A stretch of 64,000 nt of DNA from Paenibacillus melissococcoides (lineage in GTDB: Bacteria; Bacillota; Bacilli; Paenibacillales; Paenibacillaceae): the NCBI GenBank assembly GCA_944800085.1, contig CALYLO010000001.1:322501-386500 (forward strand), in the 5' to 3' direction. Shown one piece after another: positions 35,979-44,729 of this stretch (positions within the stretch are counted from its first letter, which is position 1; each line of letters begins with the position of its first letter). The notes under the pieces were generated by a model. That model ran no database searches and was not told the origin of the DNA. It was given only the letters and a program-made list of their open reading frames with translations. A program made the translations under genes and the position numbers.

Positions 35979-37769
35979 ATGCAGCATCCGTTAAATCCGA
36001 CATGGGATCTGGAATCGATCTTTCCGGGAGGGTCCGATTCGGAAGCGCTTCAACAATCTTTTGCCGCGATCGAGCAGGATTTGGCTCTGTTGAACCGGGA
36101 ACTGAAGGAGATATCGTCTCCGCTCAGCCAGGACAGTATCCCGGCGCTGGCGAACATGACCACCCGGCTGCAGGATCTGAACCGCCGGATGCAGGAGGCG
36201 GGCGCCTTTATCAGTTGTTTGACCGCCCAGAACCTTCATGACAAGAAGGCCGTGCAATTGACGGGACGCAAGTCGGCGCTGTCGGCGCAGCTGGTAACCA
36301 TCGACGCATTGTACGATGAGCTGCTCCGCGGAATGCCGGCTGAGCTGTGGTCCCGGTTCCTGGCGCTGCCGGAGATTGAAGGGGTGGCCTTCAATCTCAA
36401 CGAACGCCGCGAAATAGCCAAGGAGAAGCTCGGGCCGGAGCTGGAAGCGCTCGCCGGAGATCTCGCGGTGGACGGTTACCATGGCTGGGCGGAAATGTAC
36501 AATACGATCGTCTCCCATGTGCGAATCAATTATGAGGAGAACGGCACGACCCGGCAATTATCGGCAGGACAGGCTCATAACAAGCTCTCGCATCCGGATC
36601 GCCGCGTTCGCGAAGAGATGTTCAAGCTGTGGGAGCAGGAATGGAGCGACAAGGCTGATTTCTGCGCCGACGCGCTGAATCACATTGCCGGCTTCCGCCT
36701 GAAGCTGTATGAACGCCGCGGCTGGGACAATGTCCTGAAGGAGCCGCTTGCCAGAAACCGGATGTCGCAAGCGACCCTGGATGCGATGTGGGATACGATT
36801 GTGCGCAACAAGCCGAAGTTCGTTCAATATTTGGAGCGGAAGGCGAAGCTTCTCGGCGTAGAGAAGCTGAGCTGGTGCGATGTGGACGCTCCGATCGGCG
36901 GAAGCCAGACGACCATCAGCTATGATGATGGGGCGGAGGCCATCGTCGAGCAATTCCGCAAGTTCAGCCCGCGGATGGCGGACTTCGCGGTGCGCGCGTT
37001 CGAGAACCGCTGGATTGAGGCGGAGGACCGCCCTGGGAAGCGGCCGGGCGGCTTCTGCACCTCCCTGCCGGTCAGCAATCAGACGCGTATCTTCATGACG
37101 TATGCAGGCACGCCGTCCAACGTGTCGACACTGGCGCATGAATTGGGCCACGGTTATCATCAGCACGTGATGGAAGGACTGCCTGCCTTCGCCCAGCGCT
37201 ATGCGATGAATGTCGCGGAGACCGCCTCGACCTTCGCCGAAATGATCGTCGCCGATTCGGCCGTGAAGGGGGCGAAGGATGAGCAGGAGAAGCTGGGGCT
37301 GCTCGGAGACAAGATTCAGCGGTCGATTGCTTTCTACATGAACATCCATGCGCGCTTCCTGTTCGAGACTCGCTTCTATGAGAAGCGGAAGGCCGGACTG
37401 CTGTCGAGCGATCAAATCAGCGCATTGATGGAGGAAGCGCAGCAAAAAGCCTACTGCGGGGCGCTCGGTTCGCTGCATCCGCATTTCTGGGCTTCCAAAA
37501 TGCACTTCTATTTCACGCATGTGCCGTTCTACAACTTCCCGTATACGTTCGGCTACTTGTTCAGCACCGGCTTGTATGCGCGCGCGCTGGAAGAAGGCGA
37601 ATCGTTCGCTGCGAAATATGACGCGCTGCTGCGGGATACGGCGGTCATGACGGTGGAGGACCTGGCCAGCAAACATCTTGACGTCGATCTGACGAAGCCG
37701 GACTTCTGGCAATCGGCCATAAATGTAACGCTCAAGGATGTGGAGCTCTTCTTGCAGATGACAGAATAA
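35979..37769 (+). CDS. pepF: Oligoendopeptidase F, M3 family
   Basis: 596-aa cytoplasmic zinc metallopeptidase that cuts short peptides. The catalytic HELGH is at residues 387-391 (within STLAHELGHGYHQHV), with the downstream glutamate region ETASTFAEMIV. I start at ATG 35979; an in-frame GTG 12 nt earlier abuts the ribosome site GAAAGGTG. It is followed 28 nt later by an MFS gene on the same strand, so they may be co-transcribed. Confidence 0.94.
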   Translation: MQHPLNPTWDLESIFPGGSDSEALQQSFAAIEQDLALLNRELKEISSPLSQDSIPALANMTTRLQDLNRRMQEAGAFISCLTAQNLHDKKAVQLTGRKSALSAQLVTIDALYDELLRGMPAELWSRFLALPEIEGVAFNLNERREIAKEKLGPELEALAGDLAVDGYHGWAEMYNTIVSHVRINYEENGTTRQLSAGQAHNKLSHPDRRVREEMFKLWEQEWSDKADFCADALNHIAGFRLKLYERRGWDNVLKEPLARNRMSQATLDAMWDTIVRNKPKFVQYLERKAKLLGVEKLSWCDVDAPIGGSQTTISYDDGAEAIVEQFRKFSPRMADFAVRAFENRWIEAEDRPGKRPGGFCTSLPVSNQTRIFMTYAGTPSNVSTLAHELGHGYHQHVMEGLPAFAQRYAMNVAETASTFAEMIVADSAVKGAKDEQEKLGLLGDKIQRSIAFYMNIHARFLFETRFYEKRKAGLLSSDQISALMEEAQQKAYCGALGSLHPHFWASKMHFYFTHVPFYNFPYTFGYLFSTGLYARALEEGESFAAKYDALLRDTAVMTVEDLASKHLDVDLTKPDFWQSAINVTLKDVELFLQMTE

Positions 37770-37797
37770 ACGTATCCGGGAAAGGAACGACATATTC

Positions 37798-38991
37798 GTG
37801 ACATCCAATCGCCTTTTGAAGGGATTCCATGCCGTGTTCTATTCGACGAATGCGCTGCTGATTCCCTATTTGCCCCTCTTGCTGACAGAGCGGGGATTTA
37901 ACGCATGGGAAGCGGGGACGCTTCTCATGCTCGGGCCATTTCTGGCGATGTTCGTGCAGCCATTGGCCGGCGTGCTGAGCGATCGGCTGAAGGCGGTCCG
38001 GCCGCTGCTGTTCGCGTGCTGGATTGCGCAAGGCGCGGCCGCCGCCTGCCTGTTCCTGTCTTCGGAGAGAGTGGCGGCGGCGTCCAGCCTGCTGGCGCTG
38101 TATATTTTCTTCCTGCCGGCCGTGTCTCTGCTCGATTCCTTGACGGTGAAGACGGCGGTCGCCGCAGGCCAGTCCTACAGCAGCATCCGCTTGTGGGGAT
38201 CGGCAGGGTTCACGGTGACCGGCCTTGTCCTCGGAAAAATGTTCGATGCCTGGGGCGGCGTCGATTCGCTTATGTGGATGTATGCGCCGATATGGATCAG
38301 TCTGCTTATCGGCATCGGGTTCCTGCAGGAGGCGCCGGCCGATGCGAAGGAGGCCGAGACCGCGGTCGATCTCGCGGTCTTGCGCAAGGCGCTGTCGGTG
38401 CCTGCCTTGCTGTTGTTCCTGCTGCTCGTCTTCATTGTGGCGATGCCGCATCGGATGAACGATGCGCTGCTGTCGCTTCATCTGAGCGACTTGGGAGCGA
38501 CCTCCGCCCAAATGTCCTGGGCCTGGTCGGTCGCCGGGGTGGCAGAGGTTATTGGCTTTGCGGTCATGGCGAGATGGGTATCCCGAAAGCGGATGCTGCG
38601 GTTGTTCGCTATCGTATGCGCGCTGTATGCGATCCGATGGCTGCTGTACGCTTTTGTGAAGGAGCCTTGGGTCATCATCGTCATGCAAGGAGGGCAGGCC
38701 GTGACGTATGCCGCATTGTGGGTGCTGTCGATCGAATTCGTGGCAACGCTGCTCCCCCGGCACCTTGCGGCGACCGCCCAGGCGCTGCTCGGCATGGTGT
38801 TCCTCGGCCTGGCCGGCCTCGCCGGGGGGATGAGCGGCGGGGCGCTTCAGGAAGCGTACGGCGGAACCGGGATGTATCTGTATGGGGTCGTATGCGCGAG
38901 CGTAAGCGCGATCGGCTTTGGCATCTGGTCGATCCGGCGCGAGCGCGCTGAGCGTCTGCAGGCCGCGTCACCGAAGGCAACAACTTATTAG
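37798..38991 (+). CDS. MFS transporter (MFS_1-like, YwbF-type)
   Basis: 397 aa with about 12 membrane segments. The N-terminus (LKGFHAVFYSTNALLIPYLP, then LLLTERGFNAWEAGTLLML) and the loop GVLSDRLKAVRPLL are typical of the LacY-like/PPP branch of the major facilitator superfamily. The RLWGSAGF motif of this branch is present near residue ~128. The substrate is not predictable. Start GTG 37798 behind AAAGGAAC. A perfect palindrome that may act as terminator for both flanking genes follows. Confidence 0.85.
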   Translation: MTSNRLLKGFHAVFYSTNALLIPYLPLLLTERGFNAWEAGTLLMLGPFLAMFVQPLAGVLSDRLKAVRPLLFACWIAQGAAAACLFLSSERVAAASSLLALYIFFLPAVSLLDSLTVKTAVAAGQSYSSIRLWGSAGFTVTGLVLGKMFDAWGGVDSLMWMYAPIWISLLIGIGFLQEAPADAKEAETAVDLAVLRKALSVPALLLFLLLVFIVAMPHRMNDALLSLHLSDLGATSAQMSWAWSVAGVAEVIGFAVMARWVSRKRMLRLFAIVCALYAIRWLLYAFVKEPWVIIVMQGGQAVTYAALWVLSIEFVATLLPRHLAATAQALLGMVFLGLAGLAGGMSGGALQEAYGGTGMYLYGVVCASVSAIGFGIWSIRRERAERLQAASPKATTY

Positions 38992-39011
38992 AATAGCCTT
39001 ATAAAATGAAT

Positions 39012-39037
39012 CAGGCGGCCGAAGCTTCGGCCGCCTG
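39012..39037. terminator. Perfect 26-nt palindrome between convergent genes
   Basis: A fully self-complementary 13 + 13 nt sequence (arm CAGGCGGCCGAAG) lies between the MFS gene and the facing chemoreceptor gene. Without loop bases or T run it can work on both strands as a terminator hairpin. A second perfect palindrome, AAGTCCTGCAGGACTT, lies at 39054-39069 at the very end of the chemoreceptor gene. Confidence 0.6.
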
Positions 39038-39067
39038 TAGGTATGTCTATGGGAAGTCCTGCAGGAC

Positions 39068-40324
39068 TTACATTTTGAACACTTGAATCGTTCGCTGCAA
39101 TTGGGTCACCTTCTGCTGCAGTTGCTCGGTCAACTCGACGGTAGCCTGAACGGAAGCGATCTGTTCGCTCATCGACGCCGACATCTGCTCGGTGCCCGCA
39201 GCCGCCTGCTGCGTAATCGCGGAAATGTTCACGATGGAACCGGTAATCGTCTTCGCGCTCTCCAGCATAAGATCGCTCTCCTGCGCGAAGGCGGCGATCT
39301 CTTCCGTGATGAACTGGATGGAGTCGACGATATCGTGGAAGACCCGTTCGGTCTCCCGGATCAACTCGGTCTGGCTCTGTACGACCGCCTCATTGGCCTG
39401 GATATTCGCAATCGCCTGCTTCATCCCCGATTCGATCCCCTTGACGAGCGAAAAGACTTCCTTCGTGGATGCGGAGGCCTCTTCCGCCAGATTGCGCACT
39501 TCCTGCGCGACGACGGCGAACCCGCGGCCATGCTCCCCGGCTCGGGCCGCTTCAATGGAGGCGTTCAGCGAGAGCAGGTTCGTCTGCTCGGCAATCTCGG
39601 AAATGGCGCGGGTAATCTTGGAGATGCCTTCGGCTTGCCGGGCCAGCTGCTCGATAGTGGCTGCGGCCTGCTCCGTCGCCTCGATATTGCGCTCCATGCC
39701 GGCGGACTGGCTCTCCACCGCCTGGCGGCCCTTGGCCACCAGTTCCAGCGTCGTGGCGGAGCGGTTGTTCATCTCGCGGGTGGACTGGGCATAGGCTTCT
39801 ACTTTCTGCTCGATTTCTTTGATAGATTCGGACATTTGAGAGATATCCTCGGAAATCTCGGCGGAGCCGACGGCCAACTCATTGGCGGATGCGGCAACCT
39901 GTTCCATCGCGATTTTCATGTTCTGGTTCTTATGGTACATATCCCGTCCGGAATCGGACACATGGCGGGTAATATCGGTCGTCTGCTGCAAAATTTCGCG
40001 AAGCTTGAGCAGCATGGAGTTGAAGGAATGCCCCAATTCGCCTAGCGCGTCATCGCTCGTCACCTGCACGGTCTGCGAGAAATCGCCTCTGGCAATCTGC
40101 AAGGCGGAATTCGCCATGTCCTTGATCGGTTCATTAAGCGAACGTTCCAGCATATTGATGATGGGATAGCTGATTCCAACTAGGATGAAAAGGGTGATCA
40201 AGCCTGGAATCAACGTGGCGTTAGTCGTCAATAGGACTATCGTAGTAAGAGCGAACAAGCCGACGATGCCATAACAGCCAAAGAGTAGCTTTTGCTTAAA
40301 ATTCAAGGAATTGAACCAATTCAT
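39068..40324 (-). CDS. Methyl-accepting chemotaxis protein without an outer sensor domain
   Basis: 418 aa. Two membrane segments (~12-32 and ~36-56) are separated by only a few residues, so there is no extracellular ligand domain. A HAMP domain follows (~57-110), then a long MCP signalling domain (~130-415) with the tip [20 protein letters not shown]. Signals may be sensed in the membrane or cytoplasm. The start at ATG 40324 follows AAGGGG. No clear sigma-D promoter was found upstream. Confidence 0.93.
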   Translation of the reverse strand: MNWFNSLNFKQKLLFGCYGIVGLFALTTIVLLTTNATLIPGLITLFILVGISYPIINMLERSLNEPIKDMANSALQIARGDFSQTVQVTSDDALGELGHSFNSMLLKLREILQQTTDITRHVSDSGRDMYHKNQNMKIAMEQVAASANELAVGSAEISEDISQMSESIKEIEQKVEAYAQSTREMNNRSATTLELVAKGRQAVESQSAGMERNIEATEQAAATIEQLARQAEGISKITRAISEIAEQTNLLSLNASIEAARAGEHGRGFAVVAQEVRNLAEEASASTKEVFSLVKGIESGMKQAIANIQANEAVVQSQTELIRETERVFHDIVDSIQFITEEIAAFAQESDLMLESAKTITGSIVNISAITQQAAAGTEQMSASMSEQIASVQATVELTEQLQQKVTQLQRTIQVFKM

Positions 40325-40476
40325 ATGACCGCCCCTTCTTTCATCCCAATACGTCCATAATATAACAACATTATAGCATCGCCCTTAGGGCCGGTCTATG
40401 TAATTGTTAGCAATCCGCTATAGTTTTACAATTGAAGGCCTGGCTTGCAGCAGAAGGGAAATGCTGTGATTATCTG

Positions 40477-40505
40477 TTGAATAAAGGTAATATCTCCTAT
40501 ATAAT
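40477..40505 (+). promoter_or_regulatory. Sigma-A promoter of the MpsC-like gene
   Basis: TTGAAT (40477-40482) and TATAAT (40500-40505) are separated by exactly 17 nt, about 70 nt before the start codon. Confidence 0.75.
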
Positions 40506-40572
40506 GTGTCTAAAGAACTATTTTGATGTCGTTTGAAAATGGTTCTCTATTCTTGGGGAGGTGTGATTCGTC

Positions 40573-40965
40573 ATGGGCTCTTATGAAATATCATTGGCCA
40601 GACAATTGAGCATGGTATTTGATAAGCTGGAATCGGAGCTGCTTGGACTGACAGGAGGCACGGTGATCGTGTGCATTCGCAACGATGTCATCGGGAAATT
40701 CGGCGTCAAGCATGATGCGCTTGAAAGCCAGAACGGGGTCATCAAGCCGCTGCGCCAAGGATTGATGAAGCGGCACGTCGCGGAATTCCGGCAGACGGCG
40801 ATGGAGGTGCTGAGGCACAAGAAGCAGTGGACGCACGGAGAGATTGTGTTTGATTTTGCCATGAAGCAGGACACCTTGCACATCAGCACATGGTTCGAAT
40901 CGAACTATAATTTGATACATATGTTAGACAAGCCTGAAGCGCGCACATATAGACGCGTCTCCTGA
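40573..40965 (+). CDS. MpsC/DUF2294-family protein
   Basis: 130 aa, a single DUF2294 domain with MVFDKLESELLGLTGGTVIV near the N-terminus and GLMKRHVAEFRQ in the middle. The family is named after a component of a staphylococcal sodium-translocating system, but most relatives in Bacillales stand alone and are uncharacterised. No partner transporter gene is adjacent here. GGGGAGG precedes the ATG and a consensus promoter lies upstream. Confidence 0.85.
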   Translation: MGSYEISLARQLSMVFDKLESELLGLTGGTVIVCIRNDVIGKFGVKHDALESQNGVIKPLRQGLMKRHVAEFRQTAMEVLRHKKQWTHGEIVFDFAMKQDTLHISTWFESNYNLIHMLDKPEARTYRRVS

Positions 40966-41005
40966 TGGCCGTCCGTAACATCGGGGAATGCCTTGAATAG
41001 ATACA

Positions 41006-41041
41006 GCAAAAGAAGCTCTCTGCCTGTCGGCGAGAGCTTCT
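41006..41041 (-). terminator. Terminator of the first alpha/beta SASP gene
   Basis: On the minus strand, AGAAGCTCTC/GAGAGCTTCT form a ten-pair stem followed by TTTT. Confidence 0.8.
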
Positions 41042-41101
41042 GCGGTGTTATCAGGCAATTGACGTAAGTATGGTATACACGATGCTCGAGATCGCTTGAA
41101 C

Positions 41102-41329
41102 TTATCGAGTCGTACGGCCTGCCAGTTGCTGCTCGGCCATTTGAACGAGACGCTTCGTGATGAAGCCCCCGATAGAACCTGTATCGCGAGTCGTATAGTT
41201 GCCATAGTATCCGTCTTGAGGAATCGGAATACCCAGCTCTTGAGCGATCTCGTACTTCATTTGCTGCAGAGCTGCAGTCGCTTGAGGCACTACGAGATTG
41301 TTGGTGCGGCTTCCACCTTGATTCGGCAT
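41102..41329 (-). CDS. Alpha/beta-type small acid-soluble spore protein, copy 1
   Basis: 75-aa DNA-binding SASP. The family signatures are EIAQELGIPIPQDGYYGNYTTR, with the GPR protease cleavage region ahead of it, and GSIGGFITKRLVQMAEQQL. These proteins coat and protect spore DNA. Nearly the same protein is encoded at 44,362. A near-consensus sigma-G promoter lies just upstream, and AGGGAGGTG precedes the ATG. Confidence 0.96.
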   Translation of the reverse strand: MPNQGGSRTNNLVVPQATAALQQMKYEIAQELGIPIPQDGYYGNYTTRDTGSIGGFITKRLVQMAEQQLAGRTTR

Positions 41330-41353
41330 GCTGTTTCACCTCCCTGTGATTGT

Positions 41354-41383
41354 TAGTATGGAGAACGAGAGTAGAAATATGCA
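41354..41383 (-). promoter_or_regulatory. Sigma-G promoter of SASP copy 1
   Basis: On the minus strand, TGCATA (41383-41378) and CATACTA (41360-41354) are 17 nt apart. This matches the forespore sigma-G pattern known from B. subtilis ssp genes almost perfectly. Confidence 0.8.
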
Positions 41384-41444
41384 GACAGGGAGGGGGACCG
41401 AGGATGTAAATAATGTCAGGCCGAAAACCCGGCCTGGCATGCGT

Positions 41445-42410
41445 TTATGGATGGATAATCTCGAGATCCAGGGTCAAGGTAACCGGGACTTGCGGCTTCA
41501 GATCGATCAGTCCCGTCGTCTCGCTGCCGAACGGGAGGTTCGGCGCATCGGTTAACCATGTATACGGCTCGACGCAAATGATCTCGTCGGCGGCGCCGCG
41601 GGTATAGAGCACCCAATGCTTGAAGTGAGGCTGGCTTCCGGAATAGCGGATGCGGTAACCGTCATCCCGGGTCAACCACGCCTCCGGCTTGCCTTCGCCC
41701 GCGCTGAATACCGTATCGAAGTCGGCGCCTTCCAGATTCATGCCTTCAAGCAGCGCCTTATGTTCGCCGAGCGGCAGCGTCTTGCCTGTCGTAATCAATT
41801 CCTCGTCCAGCTCATATATTCCCGCTACCGGCACCTGCAGCGTCCAACGGTTCGGTTCTCCGTCGATCAGGAACCAGGTATGGGTGCCGAACCCGAACGG
41901 AGCCGACTGTTCGCCCTGATTGGCGACCGTAAGCTCCTGGGTCAATGTGCCTCCCTGAAGGCGGAAGGTGACCTCCAGCTCCAGCGGCGTAGGGTATTGC
42001 CGCATCCAGTTCGCATCGTCGGCGGTGCGGAATCGGGCGGTAACTTCGGCAGCATCGCCCGCGGCAACGGCTCGGGTCACCGTCCACGGTTGAAGCCGGT
42101 GCAGGCCGTGAATATGATTGTCGTTCGCCGTATTCCGATCGAATTGGTAGCGGATGCCGTCATATGTGAACGAACCGCGGCGGATTCGTCCCGGAGGCAT
42201 CAGCATCGGAATGCCGAAATGATAAGGCTTGGTCATATAATAATCCAGGTCGCTCTCGGCAGGCGTGCGCAAAATATCCCGCCGCGCCTTCTTATCCCAC
42301 AGCCGGATGACATTGCAGCCGAGCGCAGGGAGCAGCGTAGCTGCCAAGGTGTCATTTTCGAGTATGACGGTCTCATAACCGTTCCATTGCCCTTTGTTCA
42401 CTTGAACCAT
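41445..42410 (-). CDS. Aldose 1-epimerase family protein
   Basis: 321-aa galactose mutarotase-fold protein of mostly beta strands. The active-site histidines appear in NHIHGLHRLQPW (~residue 95) and in FGTHTWFLID; a conserved glutamate near the C-terminus (CVEPYTW) completes the site. It probably interconverts alpha and beta sugar anomers; the sugar is unknown. The start is ATG 42410 because AAAAGGAG lies about seven nt upstream; earlier in-frame ATGs overlap the ribosome site. Confidence 0.88.
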   Translation of the reverse strand: MVQVNKGQWNGYETVILENDTLAATLLPALGCNVIRLWDKKARRDILRTPAESDLDYYMTKPYHFGIPMLMPPGRIRRGSFTYDGIRYQFDRNTANDNHIHGLHRLQPWTVTRAVAAGDAAEVTARFRTADDANWMRQYPTPLELEVTFRLQGGTLTQELTVANQGEQSAPFGFGTHTWFLIDGEPNRWTLQVPVAGIYELDEELITTGKTLPLGEHKALLEGMNLEGADFDTVFSAGEGKPEAWLTRDDGYRIRYSGSQPHFKHWVLYTRGAADEIICVEPYTWLTDAPNLPFGSETTGLIDLKPQVPVTLTLDLEIIHP

Positions 42411-42581
42411 GTTCATTGCTCCTTTTCCCATGCAGCTTCCCATTCACGTTGTTCAATTTCAGGGTTGCTCCGCGTCCAACCGACCTTGGAGGTGCCGGGC
42501 AACGGCCTGTGTGAACATGCATGATATGGTTCTAATGATAACAAATCAACCGGGCAAAGTCATATGAAGAATGGTACCCCA

Positions 42582-42610
42582 TTGACAAGCGGGGCGATAT
42601 TCGATATCCT
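42582..42610 (+). promoter_or_regulatory. Promoter of the trpS T-box transcript
   Basis: A consensus TTGACA (42582-42587) and TATCCT (42605-42610) are 17 nt apart, directly ahead of the T-box leader. Confidence 0.75.
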
Positions 42611-42639
42611 AATGGCTAATTCGATCCGGATGGGTTGCA

Positions 42640-42945
42640 TCCGGCCGGAACAAAGCGATGATAAGGACAAGTAAGCTTCGCGGCGGGCTTCAGAGAACCG
42701 GTGGCTGGTGAGAACCGGTGCTTCCTGCGATGACTGAATGGACCTTGGAGTGCGAAGCCGAATCGCGTAGTAGGCTTTGCCGTAAGTCCTGCGTTAAAGG
42801 AAGAAAGGTTCGCTAACGGCCCCATGGCAAGATGGGCTCGGCAGCCGCAGGCTGTCCCGCCACGATCGGCCAGGACACGCGCGAACGAATAAGGGTGGCA
42901 CCACGGTCTTTCGTCCCTTTCCGGGATGGAAGGCCTTTTTTGCGT
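42640..42945 (+). promoter_or_regulatory. Trp T-box riboswitch ahead of trpS
   Basis: Leader RNA with the T-box sequence AAGGGTGGCACCACGG (42891-42906), a long stem I region from about 42,650, and a terminator at 42904-42943 in which GGTCTTTCGTCCC pairs with GGGATGGAAGGCC before six Ts. TGG (Trp) triplets occur in the specifier region at 42739-42741 and 42746-42748. Uncharged tRNA-Trp should bind and prevent termination, raising TrpS synthesis. Exact 5' end and specifier choice are estimated. Confidence 0.9.
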
Positions 42946-43004
42946 ATACATCAATGCTTGCTTATTCAACACATTGAGGAAAAAACAAGGAGTGTGAATG
43001 ATCT

Positions 43005-43985
43005 ATGGCACGGGTATTATCCGGCATTCAGCCCAGCGGACAGTTGACGATGGGCAACTACATCGGGGCAATTCAAAATTTCGTAAAATTGCAGCATGAG
43101 CATGAGTGCTTCTTCATGGTCGTCGACCTGCACGCGATTACGGTACCCCAAGATCCCGAAGCGCTGCGGGAGCAGACCGAGGCGGTGGCGGCGATTTATT
43201 TGGCGGCAGGCATCGACCCGGACAAATCGGCCATCTTCCTCCAATCGCAGGTGCCCCAGCATGCCGAGCTGGGATGGTTGCTGACGACGCTCACCTACAT
43301 GGGAGAGCTGGAGCGGATGACCCAGTTCAAGGATAAATCGGCAGGCAAAGAATCGGTTGGCACCGGCTTGTTCGTCTATCCGGCGCTGATGGCCGCCGAC
43401 ATCTTGTTATACAATGCAGACCTGGTTCCGGTCGGGGACGATCAGAAGCAGCATTTGGAACTGACGCGCGACATCGCGAACCGCTTCAATCATCGGTTCG
43501 GCGAATTTTTTACGATGCCGGAGCCGTATATTCCGGAGGTCGGGGCGAGAATTATGTCGCTGGATGACGCCTCCAAAAAGATGAGCAAAAGCAATCCGAA
43601 TCCGGGAAGCTATATTTCCCTGCTGGATCCGCCGAATGTTATCCGCAAAAAAATCAGCCGGGCCAAAACGGATTCCGAAGCGCTCGTCAAGTATGATCCG
43701 GTGAACAAGCCTGAGATCAGCAATCTGCTCAGCATCTATTCGTACGCGTCCGGCCACTCTGTCGCCGAGATCGAGGCCGAGTACGAAGGGCAAATGTACG
43801 GCGCCTTCAAGAAGGAGTTGGGGGAACGTGTCGTTGCGCTGCTGGAGCCGCTTCAGAACCGGTATGAAGAGGTGCGCCGGAACGGCGAGCATCTGGAGGC
43901 GCTGCGCCGCGGGGCCGAGAAGGCCAAGGAAGTCGCCCAGCAGCAGTTGGACGAAGTGAAGCGCCGGATGGGATTCGTCGTATAA
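43005..43985 (+). CDS. trpS: Tryptophanyl-tRNA synthetase
   Basis: 326-aa class I synthetase that charges tRNA-Trp. The HIGH-like region SGIQPSGQLTMGNYIGAI is at residues 5-22, the tryptophan-binding GDDQKQHLEL near ~145, and KKMSKSN near ~193. Its start lies 60 nt behind the T-box terminator, so it is controlled by tRNA charging. It converges with a small membrane protein gene across a long hairpin. Confidence 0.97.
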   Translation: MARVLSGIQPSGQLTMGNYIGAIQNFVKLQHEHECFFMVVDLHAITVPQDPEALREQTEAVAAIYLAAGIDPDKSAIFLQSQVPQHAELGWLLTTLTYMGELERMTQFKDKSAGKESVGTGLFVYPALMAADILLYNADLVPVGDDQKQHLELTRDIANRFNHRFGEFFTMPEPYIPEVGARIMSLDDASKKMSKSNPNPGSYISLLDPPNVIRKKISRAKTDSEALVKYDPVNKPEISNLLSIYSYASGHSVAEIEAEYEGQMYGAFKKELGERVVALLEPLQNRYEEVRRNGEHLEALRRGAEKAKEVAQQQLDEVKRRMGFVV

Positions 43986-44005
43986 GCCGCATCCGCGGCC
44001 ATGAT

Positions 44006-44060
44006 AGCAGGGCGGGAGCCCCATGCAGAGCACGCGTGCCTGCCGGGCTCCTGCCCTGCT
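44006..44060. terminator. Long hairpin between trpS and the small membrane protein gene
   Basis: Sixteen-nt arms (AGCAGGGCGGGAGCCC and GGGCTCCTGCCCTGCT, one G-T pair) flank a 23-nt loop. It lies between converging genes and probably ends both transcripts, although T runs are missing. Confidence 0.6.
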
Positions 44061-44065
44061 GCCCA

Positions 44066-44239
44066 TCAGGCCGACTTGCGCCGCTGACGTGCCTTGACGA
44101 TAAAGCCGAAGCCGATATTGAACACCGCCAGGACGGCGAAGAGGATGCTGAGCCATATGTTATGGCTGATCGTGATGGCTGTCGCCGTCAACAGCACAAT
44201 GGAAGAAACCGCGAACCATAATGCCAATCCTTTACTCAC
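44066..44239 (-). CDS. 57-aa two-helix membrane protein
   Basis: Reads MSKGLALWFAVSSIVLLTAT, then AITISHNIWLSILFAVLAVF and a basic end (KARQRRKSA). Two membrane helices with short ends. The start GTG 44239 follows AAAAGGAG by about nine nt, which strongly supports translation. No family recognised. Monocistronic, converging with trpS. Confidence 0.75.
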   Translation of the reverse strand: MSKGLALWFAVSSIVLLTATAITISHNIWLSILFAVLAVFNIGFGFIVKARQRRKSA

Positions 44240-44280
44240 GCTTACCGCTCCTTTTCAAAGAAAAATGGCTTCAGAATGAA

Positions 44281-44309
44281 GTATAACATTTCGTAGATCG
44301 GACAAAATA
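44281..44309 (+). promoter_or_regulatory. Possible sigma-G promoter of SASP copy 2
   Basis: GTATA (44281-44285) and CAAAATA (44303-44309) are 17 nt apart. This is a weaker match than the promoter of the first SASP gene. Confidence 0.4.
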
Positions 44310-44361
44310 GGGTTGCAAGCTTGCGACAACAAGAACTACCGATGTGAAAGGAGCTTTACTC

Positions 44362-44583
44362 ATGGCTAATAATCAATCCCGCACGAATAACTTGGTCGTT
44401 CCTCAAGCCACTGCAGCCCTTCAACAAATGAAATATGAAATTGCACAGGAATTGGGAATTCCGATTCCACAAGACGGGTACTATGGAAACTACACGACCC
44501 GTGACACCGGTTCCATCGGGGGCTTCATGACGAAGCGCCTAGTTCAAATCGCCGAGCAATCCCTGTCCGGCGGCAACCGTTAA
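44362..44583 (+). CDS. Alpha/beta-type small acid-soluble spore protein, copy 2
   Basis: 73 aa, nearly the same protein as the SASP at 41,102: the central ~55 residues differ at only two positions (FMTKRLVQI against FITKRLVQM), while the ends differ more. Codon choice differs between the genes, so the duplication is old and the protein is under strong selection. AAAGGAGC precedes ATG 44362. The two copies flank trpS and the epimerase gene in opposite orientation. Confidence 0.96.
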   Translation: MANNQSRTNNLVVPQATAALQQMKYEIAQELGIPIPQDGYYGNYTTRDTGSIGGFMTKRLVQIAEQSLSGGNR

Positions 44584-44599
44584 TTGATGCACTGATTAT

Positions 44600-44628
44600 G
44601 GCTACTCCTGCGCGCGGAGTAGCCTTTT
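44600..44628 (+). terminator. Terminator of SASP copy 2
   Basis: Perfect stem GGCTACTCC/GGAGTAGCC followed by TTTT. Confidence 0.88.
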
Positions 44629-44634
44629 ATATAT

Positions 44635-44677
44635 CGACAAAATGGAGCGGAAACACAACTTTTCCGCTATTTTGTCG
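44635..44677. repeat. Long near-perfect hairpin
   Basis: CGACAAAATGGAGCGGAAA pairs almost fully with TTTCCGCTATTTTGTCG across a seven-nt loop. It stands right after the SASP terminator and 50 nt before the next gene. It could be a second terminator or a mobile palindromic element; I saw no second copy in this window. Confidence 0.5.
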
Positions 44678-44729
44678 TCTAACAATTAGATTCATAATCA
44701 TGAACATTTACTCAAAAAGGGGATAGTGC

